Origin: AC-37 sp035275105
Lineage (GTDB): Bacteria > Actinomycetota > Thermoleophilia > Solirubrobacterales > Thermoleophilaceae
NCBI GenBank assembly: GCA_035275105.1
Contig: DATENL010000179.1
Location: 1-64,000, forward strand
Length of the DNA: 64,000 nucleotides
Direction: 5' to 3'
The position numbers and the translations under genes were made by a program. Positions 17,912 to 26,629 of the stretch are shown one piece after another. Numbering within the stretch: position 1 is the stretch's first letter; the number at the start of each line of letters is the position of its first letter. The notes beneath the pieces are model-generated. The model was not told the DNA's origin. It ran no database searches and worked only from the letters and a program-made list of their open reading frames with translations.

Positions 17912-18350
17912 GGGCGGCGTACGGCCCGCGCCGCCGCGGGAGCGCTACTCGGGCGCGTACCGTCCAGCCCCCGCCGTCCGGCGCGGCATCGGGTTGCGGA
18001 CCGAGCATGTCGGCCAGCGACTCAAGCTCGATCGACTCCCAGACCGATCCGTCCTCCCGGTGGAACGAGACCGTGACGGGCTCGAAGCCGGCGTGGGGCG
18101 GAAGGGCGGCGAGCCAGCCGTCGCGCTGAATGACGGCCTCGCGGGAGACGCCGGTGCGCTCGAGCCGGACACGGACGCGCTCCACGTCGCCGGGCGGACC
18201 GCCCAGGCGAGCGGGTCCTATCCCGGCCAGGACCTCTTCGACCGCGAACACGCGGTCAGACGACAGCTCTCGACGGAGGCTGACGCGCCGATCGCCTTCG
18301 ACCGCCACCGCGCTCGGCTGCGCCAGCGGGCGGTGTCGCTCAATTTCCAT
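17847..18350 (-). CDS. Hypothetical protein
   Basis: A 167-aa frame starting at ATG 18350. The first 125 residues have normal protein composition with alternating charged and hydrophobic residues (for example DGWLAALPPHAGFEPV and SIELESLADML). The last 35 residues are Arg/Pro-rich and overlap the 3' end of the TIR-WD40 gene on the opposite strand by 65 nt, so the true C-terminus may be shorter or frameshifted. I recognise no family. It is the last chromosomal gene before the left island boundary, about 100 nt from the att repeat. Confidence 0.5.
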   Translation of the reverse strand: MEIERHRPLAQPSAVAVEGDRRVSLRRELSSDRVFAVEEVLAGIGPARLGGPPGDVERVRVRLERTGVSREAVIQRDGWLAALPPHAGFEPVTVSFHREDGSVWESIELESLADMLGPQPDAAPDGGGWTVRARVALPRRRGPYAALSRPPPRRTPRRRAATPTGAA

Positions 18351-18452
18351 CCGCCAGTTATACGGGTTGTGGCGGGGAGGATCGCCCTGGCGACGCGAGA
18401 CTTACGGCTGACCGGCCCCGGCGCCGACCAAGTCCTTCGCCGACCGCGCAGA

Positions 18453-18523
18453 CCCACGGAGCGGCGATGGAATCGAACCATCCAAGCGGGGGGCTGCCCC
18501 GCCCTGCCGGTTTTGAAGACCGG
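18453..18523 (-). repeat. attL: duplicated 3' half of tRNA-Sec
   Basis: These 71 bp are identical to 49181-49251. On the minus strand they run from the 5' strand of the anticodon stem through the anticodon loop, long variable arm, T arm and 3' acceptor strand to a few bases past the discriminator. Upstream sequence diverges immediately, so the acceptor 5' strand and D arm are absent and this copy cannot be a functional tRNA. It marks the far end of the island. Confidence 0.93.
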
Positions 18524-18692
18524 TGCGACTGCATGCCGAAAGCCCCACGGTTGCAGGCGAGATGCGACGCTAGGCCGGCTCCGCGCGATCGTTTCGCGAC
18601 CGTAGTTCCGTTTAGGGAGTTCCGGGCCCGTCAGGTGGGCGGCGGGTTCGGAGGTCTCAAACTGGAGAACGCACGAACTCACACGTGAGAGT

Positions 18693-19919
18693 TCAGCGTC
18701 GACGCTTCGCCTTGCGCCGACCGTCCTTCTTCGGCGCCCGCGCGCTATCCGCGGACTCCCTCGACGCCCGAGCCTCCCGCCGTTCCAAGATTCGCAGCAT
18801 CTCGTCGGCGACGAGATCCGGGTCCGTCACGGATAGCTTGGCGTCAGGAGCCACCCGATCCGTGAACAGCACGCCGTCGATGTGGTCGATCTCGTGCTGG
18901 GCGATCCGCGCTAGATACCCCGAGAACACTTTCTCCACGACCTCACCGTCCGTCGTGTCCGTGGCCACCTTCACTCTTGTCGAACGCGACACGTCCCCGT
19001 GCCAGCCGGGAATGCTCAGGCAACCCTCGCTGGCGACCTCCTCGTGCTCGTCGCGGTCGAGGATGCGGGGGTTGATCAGGACGAGCGGCCGGTCCTGCCC
19101 GGAATCGATCACGACTAGCCTCAGGCTCAGCCCGACCTGGGGCGCAGCAAGGCCCACGCCACGGCGGTCGAACTGGACCCGAAGCATCGATTCGATCAAC
19201 GCACGCACATGCGTGCGCTCGACCGCTTGGAGGTCCAGCTCCACGGCCGGTCTCGTCAACACGCCGTCCAGTGAGCGCAAGGACGGTGGCAGGATGGCGA
19301 GCCCCAGAGGCTCCGACCCGGGCCACGCCGCCGGCGATTCGCCGAGCGCGATCGAGGCCGCGCGCCGCGCGCGCTCCTCCGCGGGAAGCCAGCCGTCGGT
19401 CGGCGGCGACTCCGCATGGTCGACGAATAGCGTTCCGTCGAGGATCTCGATCTCGTGCATGAGCACGCGGGCTTCCCAGCCCTCGAAGGTCGCGGTCTCG
19501 TGGCGACCGGAGTTGATCGACTGCCATTGGACGGTCGCGGTGTGCGGCCGGGTCACTGACGCTTCCACACCCGGCAGGCAGAGGTTGCCCTCCGGCGCGA
19601 CCTCCTCCGGGCCACGCGTGTCGACGATCTCGGGGTTGAACATCACCCGCAGCTCGCCGCCGGCCGTGGAGACGACGACTCGCAGCCCAATTCCCGTCAT
19701 CGGTGCCGCCAGGCCCGAGCCGATCGGCCCCGCGTGCAGAGCGCGCAGCAGCCCGCGCACGAGCTCCCAGCGCTCCTTCCGGGTGACCACGTCGAAGTCG
19801 ACCGCCGCCGCTCGTTGTCGTATCACGTGCGCCGGCAGCGCGACGGTCGCGGGCGATCCGGTGACGATCGCAAGGCGCGTGCGAGGCGCAACTGGGTTTC
19901 GCTCAGGGGTTGTCGTCAT
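18693..19919 (-). CDS. Tandem peptide deformylase protein with degenerate first domain
   Basis: A 408-aa protein with two peptide-deformylase (PDF) domains. The C-terminal one is canonical: motif 1 GVGLAAPQVG (254-263), motif 2 EGCLSIPG with metal ligand Cys300, and motif 3 QHEIDH with His342, Glu343 and His346. The N-terminal one keeps the frame but is altered: GLAAPMTG (69-76), EGNLCLPG (110-117, Asn where Cys is expected) and HEIEI (155-159, second His lost). It is therefore probably a pseudoenzyme. A basic tail (390-408) ends the protein. ATG 19919 lies inside the 3' end of the trypsin-NACHT gene (17-nt overlap), so translation is coupled. PDFs remove N-formyl from nascent peptides; a regulatory or conflict role here is inferred from the operon. 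Confidence 0.82.
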   Translation of the reverse strand: MTTTPERNPVAPRTRLAIVTGSPATVALPAHVIRQRAAAVDFDVVTRKERWELVRGLLRALHAGPIGSGLAAPMTGIGLRVVVSTAGGELRVMFNPEIVDTRGPEEVAPEGNLCLPGVEASVTRPHTATVQWQSINSGRHETATFEGWEARVLMHEIEILDGTLFVDHAESPPTDGWLPAEERARRAASIALGESPAAWPGSEPLGLAILPPSLRSLDGVLTRPAVELDLQAVERTHVRALIESMLRVQFDRRGVGLAAPQVGLSLRLVVIDSGQDRPLVLINPRILDRDEHEEVASEGCLSIPGWHGDVSRSTRVKVATDTTDGEVVEKVFSGYLARIAQHEIDHIDGVLFTDRVAPDAKLSVTDPDLVADEMLRILERREARASRESADSARAPKKDGRRKAKRRR

Positions 19920-22900
19920 CGGAGTCGTCGCCGTCTTCGGCGTCGTCGGGATCGGGCTGCGCGGACTCTTCCTCCATCTCGCCGTCGGCGTCCTGATCGA
20001 GCTCCGGCTCGTCGCCCATTGCTGCACCCAGGATGTCGCGAAGCTCGTCGATGAGCTCGGGCGAGATTGAATGCTGCGCCCCGAGGGCGCGCAGGCTCTT
20101 GCGTCCTTGTGAGGCCTGCCGCGGGGATGCTCGCGCTGCGGATTCTCTCATCAATTGTCGAGCGTCCTCGTGCTTTCCCGCGAGCACAAGTGCCTCAGCG
20201 GCGTAGAAGAAGCCGGCTGCATCGCCGGGTGATCGGAGGATGCCGACGCTCGCGGCGCCGAACGTCCGGTTCGGGTCGGCTGCCCCAAGGTGCATTCGAG
20301 CCGCGTTGAGCGGTCCCGTGGCGCCGAGAAGCAGCTCGCGCAACGCACGTGAGCCGCGCTCCTCGTCGCTTGCGGTGGCGAGGAGGTATGACCGCGTGGC
20401 GTTCGCGGCCCAGTGCGGCTCGATCCCTCCAGCGATCTTGTTGATGTCGCGCACGACTGGACTGGCGAAGGCCGCGCGGTTCGCCATCATTAACGAGAAG
20501 CATTGTCCCCAGCGGTCGTTCGCAATGTGCTCCCACCACTCGTCGAGCAGGCTCGCGAGGTTGGACACGACCGCGAAGGGACCCCCCATCTCGAAGTCCG
20601 GAAGGATCTTCGGATTCGCGGAGATCGTCGCCTGCAGACGCGCGGCCTCGGCGGCTGCGACATCTCGGTAGGCGGGTATCCACGTCGCCAGCCAGTTGCG
20701 CGTAGCGTCGGAGTCAATGAAGCCGCCTGCGCGATAGAGCGCCAGCTGCTCGGAGGGAAGGAGGAGCGAGAGAAGGCGTCCGTACACGCGGTCCCGCAGC
20801 TGTTCCGTGATCCACGCGAGGCGGAGCTCCCGCTGCGTCTGCGATCCAGCTTCGAACTCGAGGGTCTGCGCCAACGTGGCGAAATCCAAGTCCCACGCTA
20901 CCGGTCCGCGCTCGCGAAGGGCACGGAGGCCTTCGCGCCCGACCCACACGCCGGCCTCCATCGCCTCATACGTGATCGCTTCGCTTCGCAGGACAGAGCG
21001 TAAGGCGACGTATGCGGGTTCGGATCCGGGAAGCATGGCCGTGATCCGCGGCAGCATCTGCGGGGCGCCGAGCACACCGAATGCCACCGCGAGGCGGTCG
21101 CGCACCGCGGTGGGAAGGGCGTCGTCGTCGAGCAGTCGCTCGAGTCGATCGACCGCGTCGACGTCCGCGGTTACGCCCTTGACCGCCGCGTCGATGCGAG
21201 CGTCCACGTGTGCCGCTGCGTCGGTCGCGATGTCGACGAGTAGATTGAGCCCCGCTGGGCCCGAGCCGGCCAAGAGAGCGAGAAGCCGTCTCACGTCGAC
21301 GGTGCTCAGCTCCATCACCTCGCCGTTGACGCTCGCGACACGGCGCCGGATGCGCGTCCTGAGCGAATCGCGTAGCTCGGGAGAGCCGGAGCCGACTGCC
21401 TCGGCGGCGAGGGTTTCCCACGACGCGTGGAGGTCGCCGTCGGTCAGATCTTGATCGGACAGCATCCCTAGAACCGTCTGCTCGTCGACCATGTGAGGCA
21501 CGTGAGTGAGAAGATCGCCGAGTAGGGCGGCCTGCACCGAACGCTCGCCCTCGCCGTCTCCGACTATGGCCGCTGCCGCGCGGCAACCCTCGGGATGCCG
21601 ACGTTCAATGAGCGTGCGAAGAGCGTGATACCGCGCGCGCGGCGGAGCACTCCGCCGCGTGGCGCTTACGTATAGCGCTTGGGCGCCCTCGTGCCCCACC
21701 GACACCATCGTCTGAGCGAGAGCTCGGCGCGGCGAGGAGTCGATGCCTGCGTCGATAACGAGATCCACGGCGGCGGGGAGCGCACTGAACTCTCCGCGCA
21801 GCAGGAGCGCATGCACAAGTGCCAGCCGGTCGCTCTCCGTCACGTTCGGGTTGACGACCAGCTCGCGCGCCTCGTCGGAGTCGATCACCTGCCCGGCCCG
21901 AAGCAGCGCGACGAGGACCCGGGCGCGGCTGATGAAGCCCAGTGTTTCGTCTCCGAGCAGCTCGATCGCGGCGGTTTCCACGCCGCTTATCTGCAGCTGC
22001 GCTATGGCCACGTGCACTCGAAGCTCGGCGTTGACGTCGCGCCGGCACACGAGCTCGACCGCGGCCTGAGACGCCGCGTCTCCGCTGCATAGGACGATCG
22101 CCAAGTGCCGGTATGCATCGCGCCGCGTCGCGAACGTGGCGATCACGAGCTCGACGGCCGCTTCATCTCCGCTACGGCAGAGAGCTCGGGCTGCCTCGTC
22201 GCGTTCGACCGAAGATGCGCCTCGATCGGCGACGATCTGTTGACACTTCGCGATTGCATATGGCTCGCCGACCTCGCACAGGAGCCGCATGGCGAACGCC
22301 TTGTGCTCGGGATGAACTAGCTCGCGGTCACGCAACGCCGCAACGAGGCGGGTGTCGGCGTTCGTGACGCGGCCGGTGAGCAGCGCAGCGAGCGCGCGGC
22401 GTGCCGCCGGGGCGTCGGACACCGGTCCCGATTCCAACCGGGCGACGAGGAGCTCTACGAGGCCGCCCACCGCGGCGTCGTCGGCCGCCCCCGGAGCCTC
22501 GACCATCGAGTTGGCGAGCAGCTCCGCTTGGAGGAGCCATGGGTCGTCGTCCCGAACGTCCAGCGACTGCAGGAACGCATGCGGGTCCGCCGATACGCCG
22601 CAGGCGATCTGGATGATGTCGCTCCACTGTCCGTCGAACCAGCGGTGCAGCGCGATCTGCTCCGCTTGCTGCTCCGCGGGGAGTTCGCTCAGCCACATCG
22701 CGACACATAGCTCGCCGAAGACCAGGTGAGTGAAACGGAGGAGCTGCTCGCCCTGCTCCCCTTGGGATTCGACGAGCAGACCGTCGTGCAGGAACTCCCA
22801 GACCACGGGCGACGCGGGCGGTGGTGTGCCCTGCCGGTCGATGTAGCCCTCCGCCGCGCGCCAGCGCTCGATCGCGGCCTCTCGCATCACGTCGTAACCG

Positions 22901-24666
22901 GGCTGATCGCGAAGCGCGAGCGCGAGGTCGTGGCGGCTGAATTCGTCCGGGCGGCTTCTCCATCCAGCAGCGAGAGGGCCGATCGCGGCCGCTAAGAGGC
23001 GCAGTCGTACCGCCGGATCGCTCACCTGTTGCTCCGGGGCCCTCCAGCGTCCGGACAGCACGCTCCGAGCCACGTCGCGATAAAGCCCCGAACGCGTTGA
23101 CGCGAGCGCGGTGGTCGTTGTCGCCAGCCGGCAGACGAAGCTCAACAGGAGCGGGACGTGAGTGAGCGTACGCAGCCCCGCGCTCTCGTGCAGGATTCGT
23201 TCGACCTTCGCGACGAGGTCAGGCTTCGTCCGATGCCAGGACCGGACGAACCTTCGTACGTCGCCCGGGGCAAAGCCCATCAGCTCGAACTCCTCGTGGT
23301 CGCCGCCGAATACGCGCTCCAGCGCCACCCGCCCCGACTCGCGGCTCGAAACGACGAGTTGGGCGAGCCGCGGCTCGCACATCGCCAGCGCCGCGCGGAG
23401 CCGCTCCCGAAGGTCCGGCGGCACCTCGTCCAGCCCGTCGACGCAGAGGATGAGCCGCGCGTCTTCGAGCGCCAACCCGAGAATCGCCGCAATGACCTCT
23501 CGTTCGGGAGCTGTCGGCAGGGACCGCTTCAAGGCCCCGCTGAGCGCGTGAACGACCTGGTCGGGATCGAGATCGGTGTTCAACCTCCGCGCGAACGCCG
23601 ACGCATTCACGAACACCGGTACGCGTACGTCGACGTGCAGATCCGGGCTTTGCCTGAGCCGCTCGCGGCTCTGCTCGGCGATGGCTACGGCGTGGTGCGT
23701 GAGCAGCCACGTCTTGCCCATGCCCGGCCCTGCCACGATCGCCACCGACGACCAGGGAGATCGGAGGGGATCCCACAGGAAGGCCTCACCGGTGTGCTCG
23801 AACGCGGTGTCCTCGTCGTCGGGCTCGACGTCACGGTCGGTCGTGATCTCCGCCCCGATGGCGCGCCGGGGCCGGACCCTCGCCGGCTGCCGGACTTGGG
23901 ATCGCTCTAAGCCCTCGGGGAGCAACGGCGACTGCGCGTCCGCAACCGTCAAGGTGTCCAGGTAGCGCGGCAACGACGTCTCGTCCAAGTCCGCGTACCG
24001 AGCCTGTCGAGCTTGACGTCGCCAACGCTGGCTGCGCGTGTGCGCTTCGAGGTGCGAAGCCCATTCCGCGGGGAGACTGTCGCGGATGGTTGCGCCCGCG
24101 ATCACGAAGGCGCCGTCGCTCTGGCCTCGATCGGCCTTGACCAGTCCCACGACCGCGCCCAGCACCGGATCGAGCACGGGGCCGCCGCTCATACCGGGTG
24201 CGACACGGTTTCCGAAGAGTTTGTAGAGCGAGCTGTCTCCGTCCCGGATTGTCGCCTCGTAGTGAAGACGGGCGCGGTCGTCGACGATGTCGCCGCTCAA
24301 CCCGAGCGCGGCGCCGGACACCAAAAGCTCGCCTAGAGGCGTCCTTTGAGTTACCTCGACAAAGGGAATTGAGTCGTCTAGGTCTTCGTCGTCGACGGAG
24401 AGGATCGCCAAGTCCGGAAGAGGCCACACAGTTCGCCCAGGCGGCTTTCGCTGCGGCAGCGCTTCGACTACGTTGACGATCCGGCATCGCCGCCCAGAAG
24501 ACGTGACCAGCGTGATCGGCGCCTCCGCCTCCATTACGACATGGGCAACAGTTAGGACGCGACGCGGTTCGATGAACGCGCCCGAGCCGACCACTGTGCC
24601 GGCGGCGTCGCAGACACGGACCGTTGCGCGGGACAGGAGCTCCCACAGCGCCTCCTCGTGAGTCAT
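19903..24666 (-). CDS. Trypsin-like protease - NACHT/STAND NTPase - helical repeat protein
   Basis: A 1587-aa protein. Residues 1-200 form a trypsin-like serine protease with an intact triad: His42 (LTVAHVV), Asp85 (LPDLAILS) and Ser160 (GMSGGPVLD). Residues about 290-650 are a NACHT-type STAND NTPase with Walker A VAGPGMGKTW (Lys318) and Walker B LILCVDGLDEVP (Asp410, Asp413, Glu414). The remaining roughly 900 residues are alpha-helical HEAT/TPR-like repeats with an acidic C-terminus. STAND proteins oligomerise after ligand sensing by the repeats, here presumably activating the protease. ATG 24666 overlaps the stop of the Trypco1-type gene (ATGA), and the 3' end overlaps the PDF gene. I infer a phage-sensing suicide protease. 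Confidence 0.88.
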   Translation of the reverse strand: MTHEEALWELLSRATVRVCDAAGTVVGSGAFIEPRRVLTVAHVVMEAEAPITLVTSSGRRCRIVNVVEALPQRKPPGRTVWPLPDLAILSVDDEDLDDSIPFVEVTQRTPLGELLVSGAALGLSGDIVDDRARLHYEATIRDGDSSLYKLFGNRVAPGMSGGPVLDPVLGAVVGLVKADRGQSDGAFVIAGATIRDSLPAEWASHLEAHTRSQRWRRQARQARYADLDETSLPRYLDTLTVADAQSPLLPEGLERSQVRQPARVRPRRAIGAEITTDRDVEPDDEDTAFEHTGEAFLWDPLRSPWSSVAIVAGPGMGKTWLLTHHAVAIAEQSRERLRQSPDLHVDVRVPVFVNASAFARRLNTDLDPDQVVHALSGALKRSLPTAPEREVIAAILGLALEDARLILCVDGLDEVPPDLRERLRAALAMCEPRLAQLVVSSRESGRVALERVFGGDHEEFELMGFAPGDVRRFVRSWHRTKPDLVAKVERILHESAGLRTLTHVPLLLSFVCRLATTTTALASTRSGLYRDVARSVLSGRWRAPEQQVSDPAVRLRLLAAAIGPLAAGWRSRPDEFSRHDLALALRDQPGYDVMREAAIERWRAAEGYIDRQGTPPPASPVVWEFLHDGLLVESQGEQGEQLLRFTHLVFGELCVAMWLSELPAEQQAEQIALHRWFDGQWSDIIQIACGVSADPHAFLQSLDVRDDDPWLLQAELLANSMVEAPGAADDAAVGGLVELLVARLESGPVSDAPAARRALAALLTGRVTNADTRLVAALRDRELVHPEHKAFAMRLLCEVGEPYAIAKCQQIVADRGASSVERDEAARALCRSGDEAAVELVIATFATRRDAYRHLAIVLCSGDAASQAAVELVCRRDVNAELRVHVAIAQLQISGVETAAIELLGDETLGFISRARVLVALLRAGQVIDSDEARELVVNPNVTESDRLALVHALLLRGEFSALPAAVDLVIDAGIDSSPRRALAQTMVSVGHEGAQALYVSATRRSAPPRARYHALRTLIERRHPEGCRAAAAIVGDGEGERSVQAALLGDLLTHVPHMVDEQTVLGMLSDQDLTDGDLHASWETLAAEAVGSGSPELRDSLRTRIRRRVASVNGEVMELSTVDVRRLLALLAGSGPAGLNLLVDIATDAAAHVDARIDAAVKGVTADVDAVDRLERLLDDDALPTAVRDRLAVAFGVLGAPQMLPRITAMLPGSEPAYVALRSVLRSEAITYEAMEAGVWVGREGLRALRERGPVAWDLDFATLAQTLEFEAGSQTQRELRLAWITEQLRDRVYGRLLSLLLPSEQLALYRAGGFIDSDATRNWLATWIPAYRDVAAAEAARLQATISANPKILPDFEMGGPFAVVSNLASLLDEWWEHIANDRWGQCFSLMMANRAAFASPVVRDINKIAGGIEPHWAANATRSYLLATASDEERGSRALRELLLGATGPLNAARMHLGAADPNRTFGAASVGILRSPGDAAGFFYAAEALVLAGKHEDARQLMRESAARASPRQASQGRKSLRALGAQHSISPELIDELRDILGAAMGDEPELDQDADGEMEEESAQPDPDDAEDGDDSDDDNP

Positions 24667-24959
24667 CCGGTTCGCTTCCACCTCACGCGCACCTTCATGC
24701 CACTCTGCGCTTTCCCCGCCGCGAGGAACGCGATCAACCTGCCAGTCGCGAGCTCGAGGCCGAGCGAGAACTCGAGCTCCACCTCGTCCGAAGCCATCGC
24801 GCGCAGAGGCTCGACTAGCGTCTCGACGAACTCCGCGATGGTCCGCCGGATCTGCTCGAGGTCGACCATCGAGCCGAAGCCGACGTCCTGCGGGCCCGCC
24901 GGTAGTTCGCCATCGACGAGCATCACTGCACCACTCGGTAGGACGACTTCTGCAAGCAT
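24663..24959 (-). CDS. Trypco1-type (trypsin-co-occurring) small protein
   Basis: A 98-aa protein from ATG 24959. It begins with a beta hairpin (MLAEVVLPSGAVMLVDGE), continues with a helix (DLEQIRRTIAEFVETL), and ends with the pattern VELEFSLGLELATGRLIAF and VRVRWKR. This matches the Trypco1/CU044_2847-type domain, named because it occurs next to trypsin-like proteases in NTP-dependent conflict systems. Its stop overlaps the start of the trypsin-NACHT gene (ATGA). A partner, inhibitor or recruitment role for the protease is inferred; the family's biochemistry is unknown to me. The ribosome site is weak. Confidence 0.75.
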   Translation of the reverse strand: MLAEVVLPSGAVMLVDGELPAGPQDVGFGSMVDLEQIRRTIAEFVETLVEPLRAMASDEVELEFSLGLELATGRLIAFLAAGKAQSGMKVRVRWKRTG

Positions 24960-25597
24960 CGGACTCTCGTTTCGGAGGGGTTTCGCGGTTGGCCGACCGG
25001 CACGTCTTCGAGCCGGGGTGCACAGGGGCCCTGCCCGTCCCACGGCCGCGCTATCGACGCTCTCACAGCTACTCCGCTTTGTCAAAACGCGTCATGCGAC
25101 CTTCGACAACTGAGCGATGTCGTCGACCTTCGCGTTGCAGTTCCGCTAAGCGACTGCTCGTGCTACGCGGCGCGCGGTGACAGGATGAGATCCGCAGCGA
25201 TCGCGCGATTGCAAGACCGCTATGACGCGCAGCGGGGCTTGCGGGTCTCGTAGAAGAGCGCCCTGCACCTAGATCACCTACTCCGCGGCCGCGGGATTCG
25301 TCTGCGTCCGTCCGGACGCGGGGTCCGCGGCACATAGGCCGGTTCGTGTTGGAGTGGCCGAGCGCCTACACCGAGTTGCCCTATGCAGCCGCGTCCAGCA
25401 CGGGTGGTGATGGAATCGAAACCGTCCAAGGACTGCCACAGCCTGCTGGTCGAGAACCGGCTCGCGCGCGGGCGTGATTGGGCTTGTGTGCAGCAGCTTC
25501 ACCGCGACGCCGCCGCTGCGCGATGGGTGGGCCCTGCGCAAGAGGCGCTTAGCGCGCAGCTTCGCCATTCCGCCGCCGCTAGCGTTATCTGGCGCTG
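24960..25597. other. Divergent intergenic region between two defence operons
   Basis: About 640 bases separate the minus-strand Trypco1 operon from the plus-strand radical SAM operon. It must hold both promoters. A consensus-like minus-strand TTGACA hexamer lies at 25080-25085, but no convincing -10 follows at 17 nt, so I do not call a promoter. It also contains a possible 71-codon frame (25383-25598) and a decayed att-like sequence (25401-25460), both listed separately. Otherwise I see nothing. Confidence 0.6.
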
Positions 25598-25598
25598 A
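25383..25598 (+). CDS. Possible small ORF upstream of radical SAM gene
   Basis: A 71-codon frame whose TGA overlaps the ATG of the radical SAM gene (TGATG), an arrangement that often means coupling. The peptide has two Cys and two Trp and a basic start. It could be a substrate peptide for the radical SAM enzyme or simply chance. Against it, the frame passes through the decayed att-like sequence at 25401-25460, there is no clear ribosome site, and the composition is ordinary. An internal ATG at 25410 is an alternative start. Low confidence. Confidence 0.2.
   Translation: MQPRPARVVMESKPSKDCHSLLVENRLARGRDWACVQQLHRDAAAARWVGPAQEALSAQLRHSAAASVIWR
25401..25460 (-). repeat. Decayed att-like copy of tRNA-Sec 3' half
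   Basis: This segment shares the 12-mer GATGGAATCGAA with the att repeats. It then has TCCAAG, CTGCC, CCTGC, GGT and CCGG in the same order and nearly the same spacing as in 18453-18523, with small gaps. Read on the minus strand it resembles T arm, variable arm and anticodon stem of tRNA-Sec with many substitutions. I interpret it as a fossil attachment site from an earlier integration. Generic tRNA T-loop similarity or chance remains possible. Confidence 0.4.
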
Positions 25599-26629
25599 TG
25601 GGAACGAGGGGACACATTCCTGCAGGGACCGTGGTCGACCGAGCCGCAATTCATGCGGATAGCGCCGACATCTACATCAATACACGATGCAATTTTGGCT
25701 GCGAGACCTGTTTCCTTGGCGACGACTATTTCGCCCGGGATCTCGCGATGGGCAGCGACGAGGTTGCGGCAATCGGCGGTTGGCTCGTAGATGCAGGCGT
25801 GCGTGACGTGGCGATCCTTGGCGGCGAGCCGACGTTGCACCCCGAGTTCCTTGACGTAATGACAGCGCTGCGTCAAGTAGGTGTCGGCAACCTACGGCTG
25901 ATCACCAATGGCACTCCGAGGGCACGCCGCCTGCTCGATGGCCCGCTCGACGGGTTGGTCGACCTGACCTACGTCAGCCTTGATGGCGCGAGTGCCGAGG
26001 TCAACGACGCTTTGCGTGGCAAGGGGACCTTCCGTCACGCGATGCTCGCCATCGAGCTCCTGCGCGACCGCGGCATGCCGTTTGTGATCACGTCCACGCT
26101 CGGGGCGGCGGCCGTGAATGAGCTGGACGCCCTGCTCGAGCTCGCCGAGGCGAGCGACTGTCAAGTGCTGAACCTGCACTGGCTCTCGGCTGTGGGCCGT
26201 GCGCGCTACCGCGACTTGGCAGTACATCCTTCGCAGTGGCGTGAGGTCGTGTTGCGCATCGCCGACTACACGCCACGACGACGAGGTCTCACGATCGAAT
26301 GCCAGGTAGGTGCACTCTCTCCGGGCGCGCCGTGGAGTTCCGAGATCGATCCTCGCGCCTGCGCCGTGCGCGAGCGATCGAACCTGCAGTTCATGCCCGA
26401 CGGCAGGGTTTTCTCGTGTGGCCTGTTGGTCGACACGCCGACACTGGCCGCGTATCACTGGGATGGAACGCAGCTTCTCGAACGCGCAGGACGGACGGAA
26501 CTACGCGTCTGTACCGACTTTTGCGCCGACGGCTGCCCGGCCCGGCAGGCCCTTCTTGGGGAGCCCGCTACGGACGAACATCTGCCAGTTTGTATTTACG
26601 AGCGCGTGGTCCGGGTCCGGGAGAGCTGA
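25598..26629 (+). CDS. Radical SAM protein with SPASM-like C-terminal cysteines
   Basis: A 343-aa protein. The radical SAM cluster motif is CNFGCETC (Cys31, Cys35, Cys38; CxxxCxxC). The SAM-contacting GGEP follows at 75-78 (VAILGGEPTLHPEF), with barrel strands YVSLDGAS and others. At least seven Cys sit in the last 95 residues (for example FSCGL and CTDFCADGCPARQ), the pattern of SPASM/Twitch auxiliary Fe-S clusters. It therefore resembles peptide- or protein-modifying SPASM enzymes rather than viperin. Its TGA is followed directly by the GTG of the SIR2-STAND gene. The substrate is unknown; it may modify a protein or generate a signal within this defence operon. Confidence 0.82.
   Translation: MGTRGHIPAGTVVDRAAIHADSADIYINTRCNFGCETCFLGDDYFARDLAMGSDEVAAIGGWLVDAGVRDVAILGGEPTLHPEFLDVMTALRQVGVGNLRLITNGTPRARRLLDGPLDGLVDLTYVSLDGASAEVNDALRGKGTFRHAMLAIELLRDRGMPFVITSTLGAAAVNELDALLELAEASDCQVLNLHWLSAVGRARYRDLAVHPSQWREVVLRIADYTPRRRGLTIECQVGALSPGAPWSSEIDPRACAVRERSNLQFMPDGRVFSCGLLVDTPTLAAYHWDGTQLLERAGRTELRVCTDFCADGCPARQALLGEPATDEHLPVCIYERVVRVRES

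Noticed and set aside
18453..18523. A second tRNA-Sec gene
   Set aside because: It lacks the D arm and 5' acceptor strand, so it is only the att duplication.
19734..20054. Plus-strand small ORFs over the tandem deformylase and NACHT genes
   Set aside because: Shadow frames with no ribosome sites, opposite to well-supported domains.
25598..26629. Prokaryotic viperin
   Set aside because: It has SPASM-like C-terminal Cys clusters and lacks viperin-type sequence around CxxxCxxC; closer to peptide/protein-modifying radical SAM enzymes.
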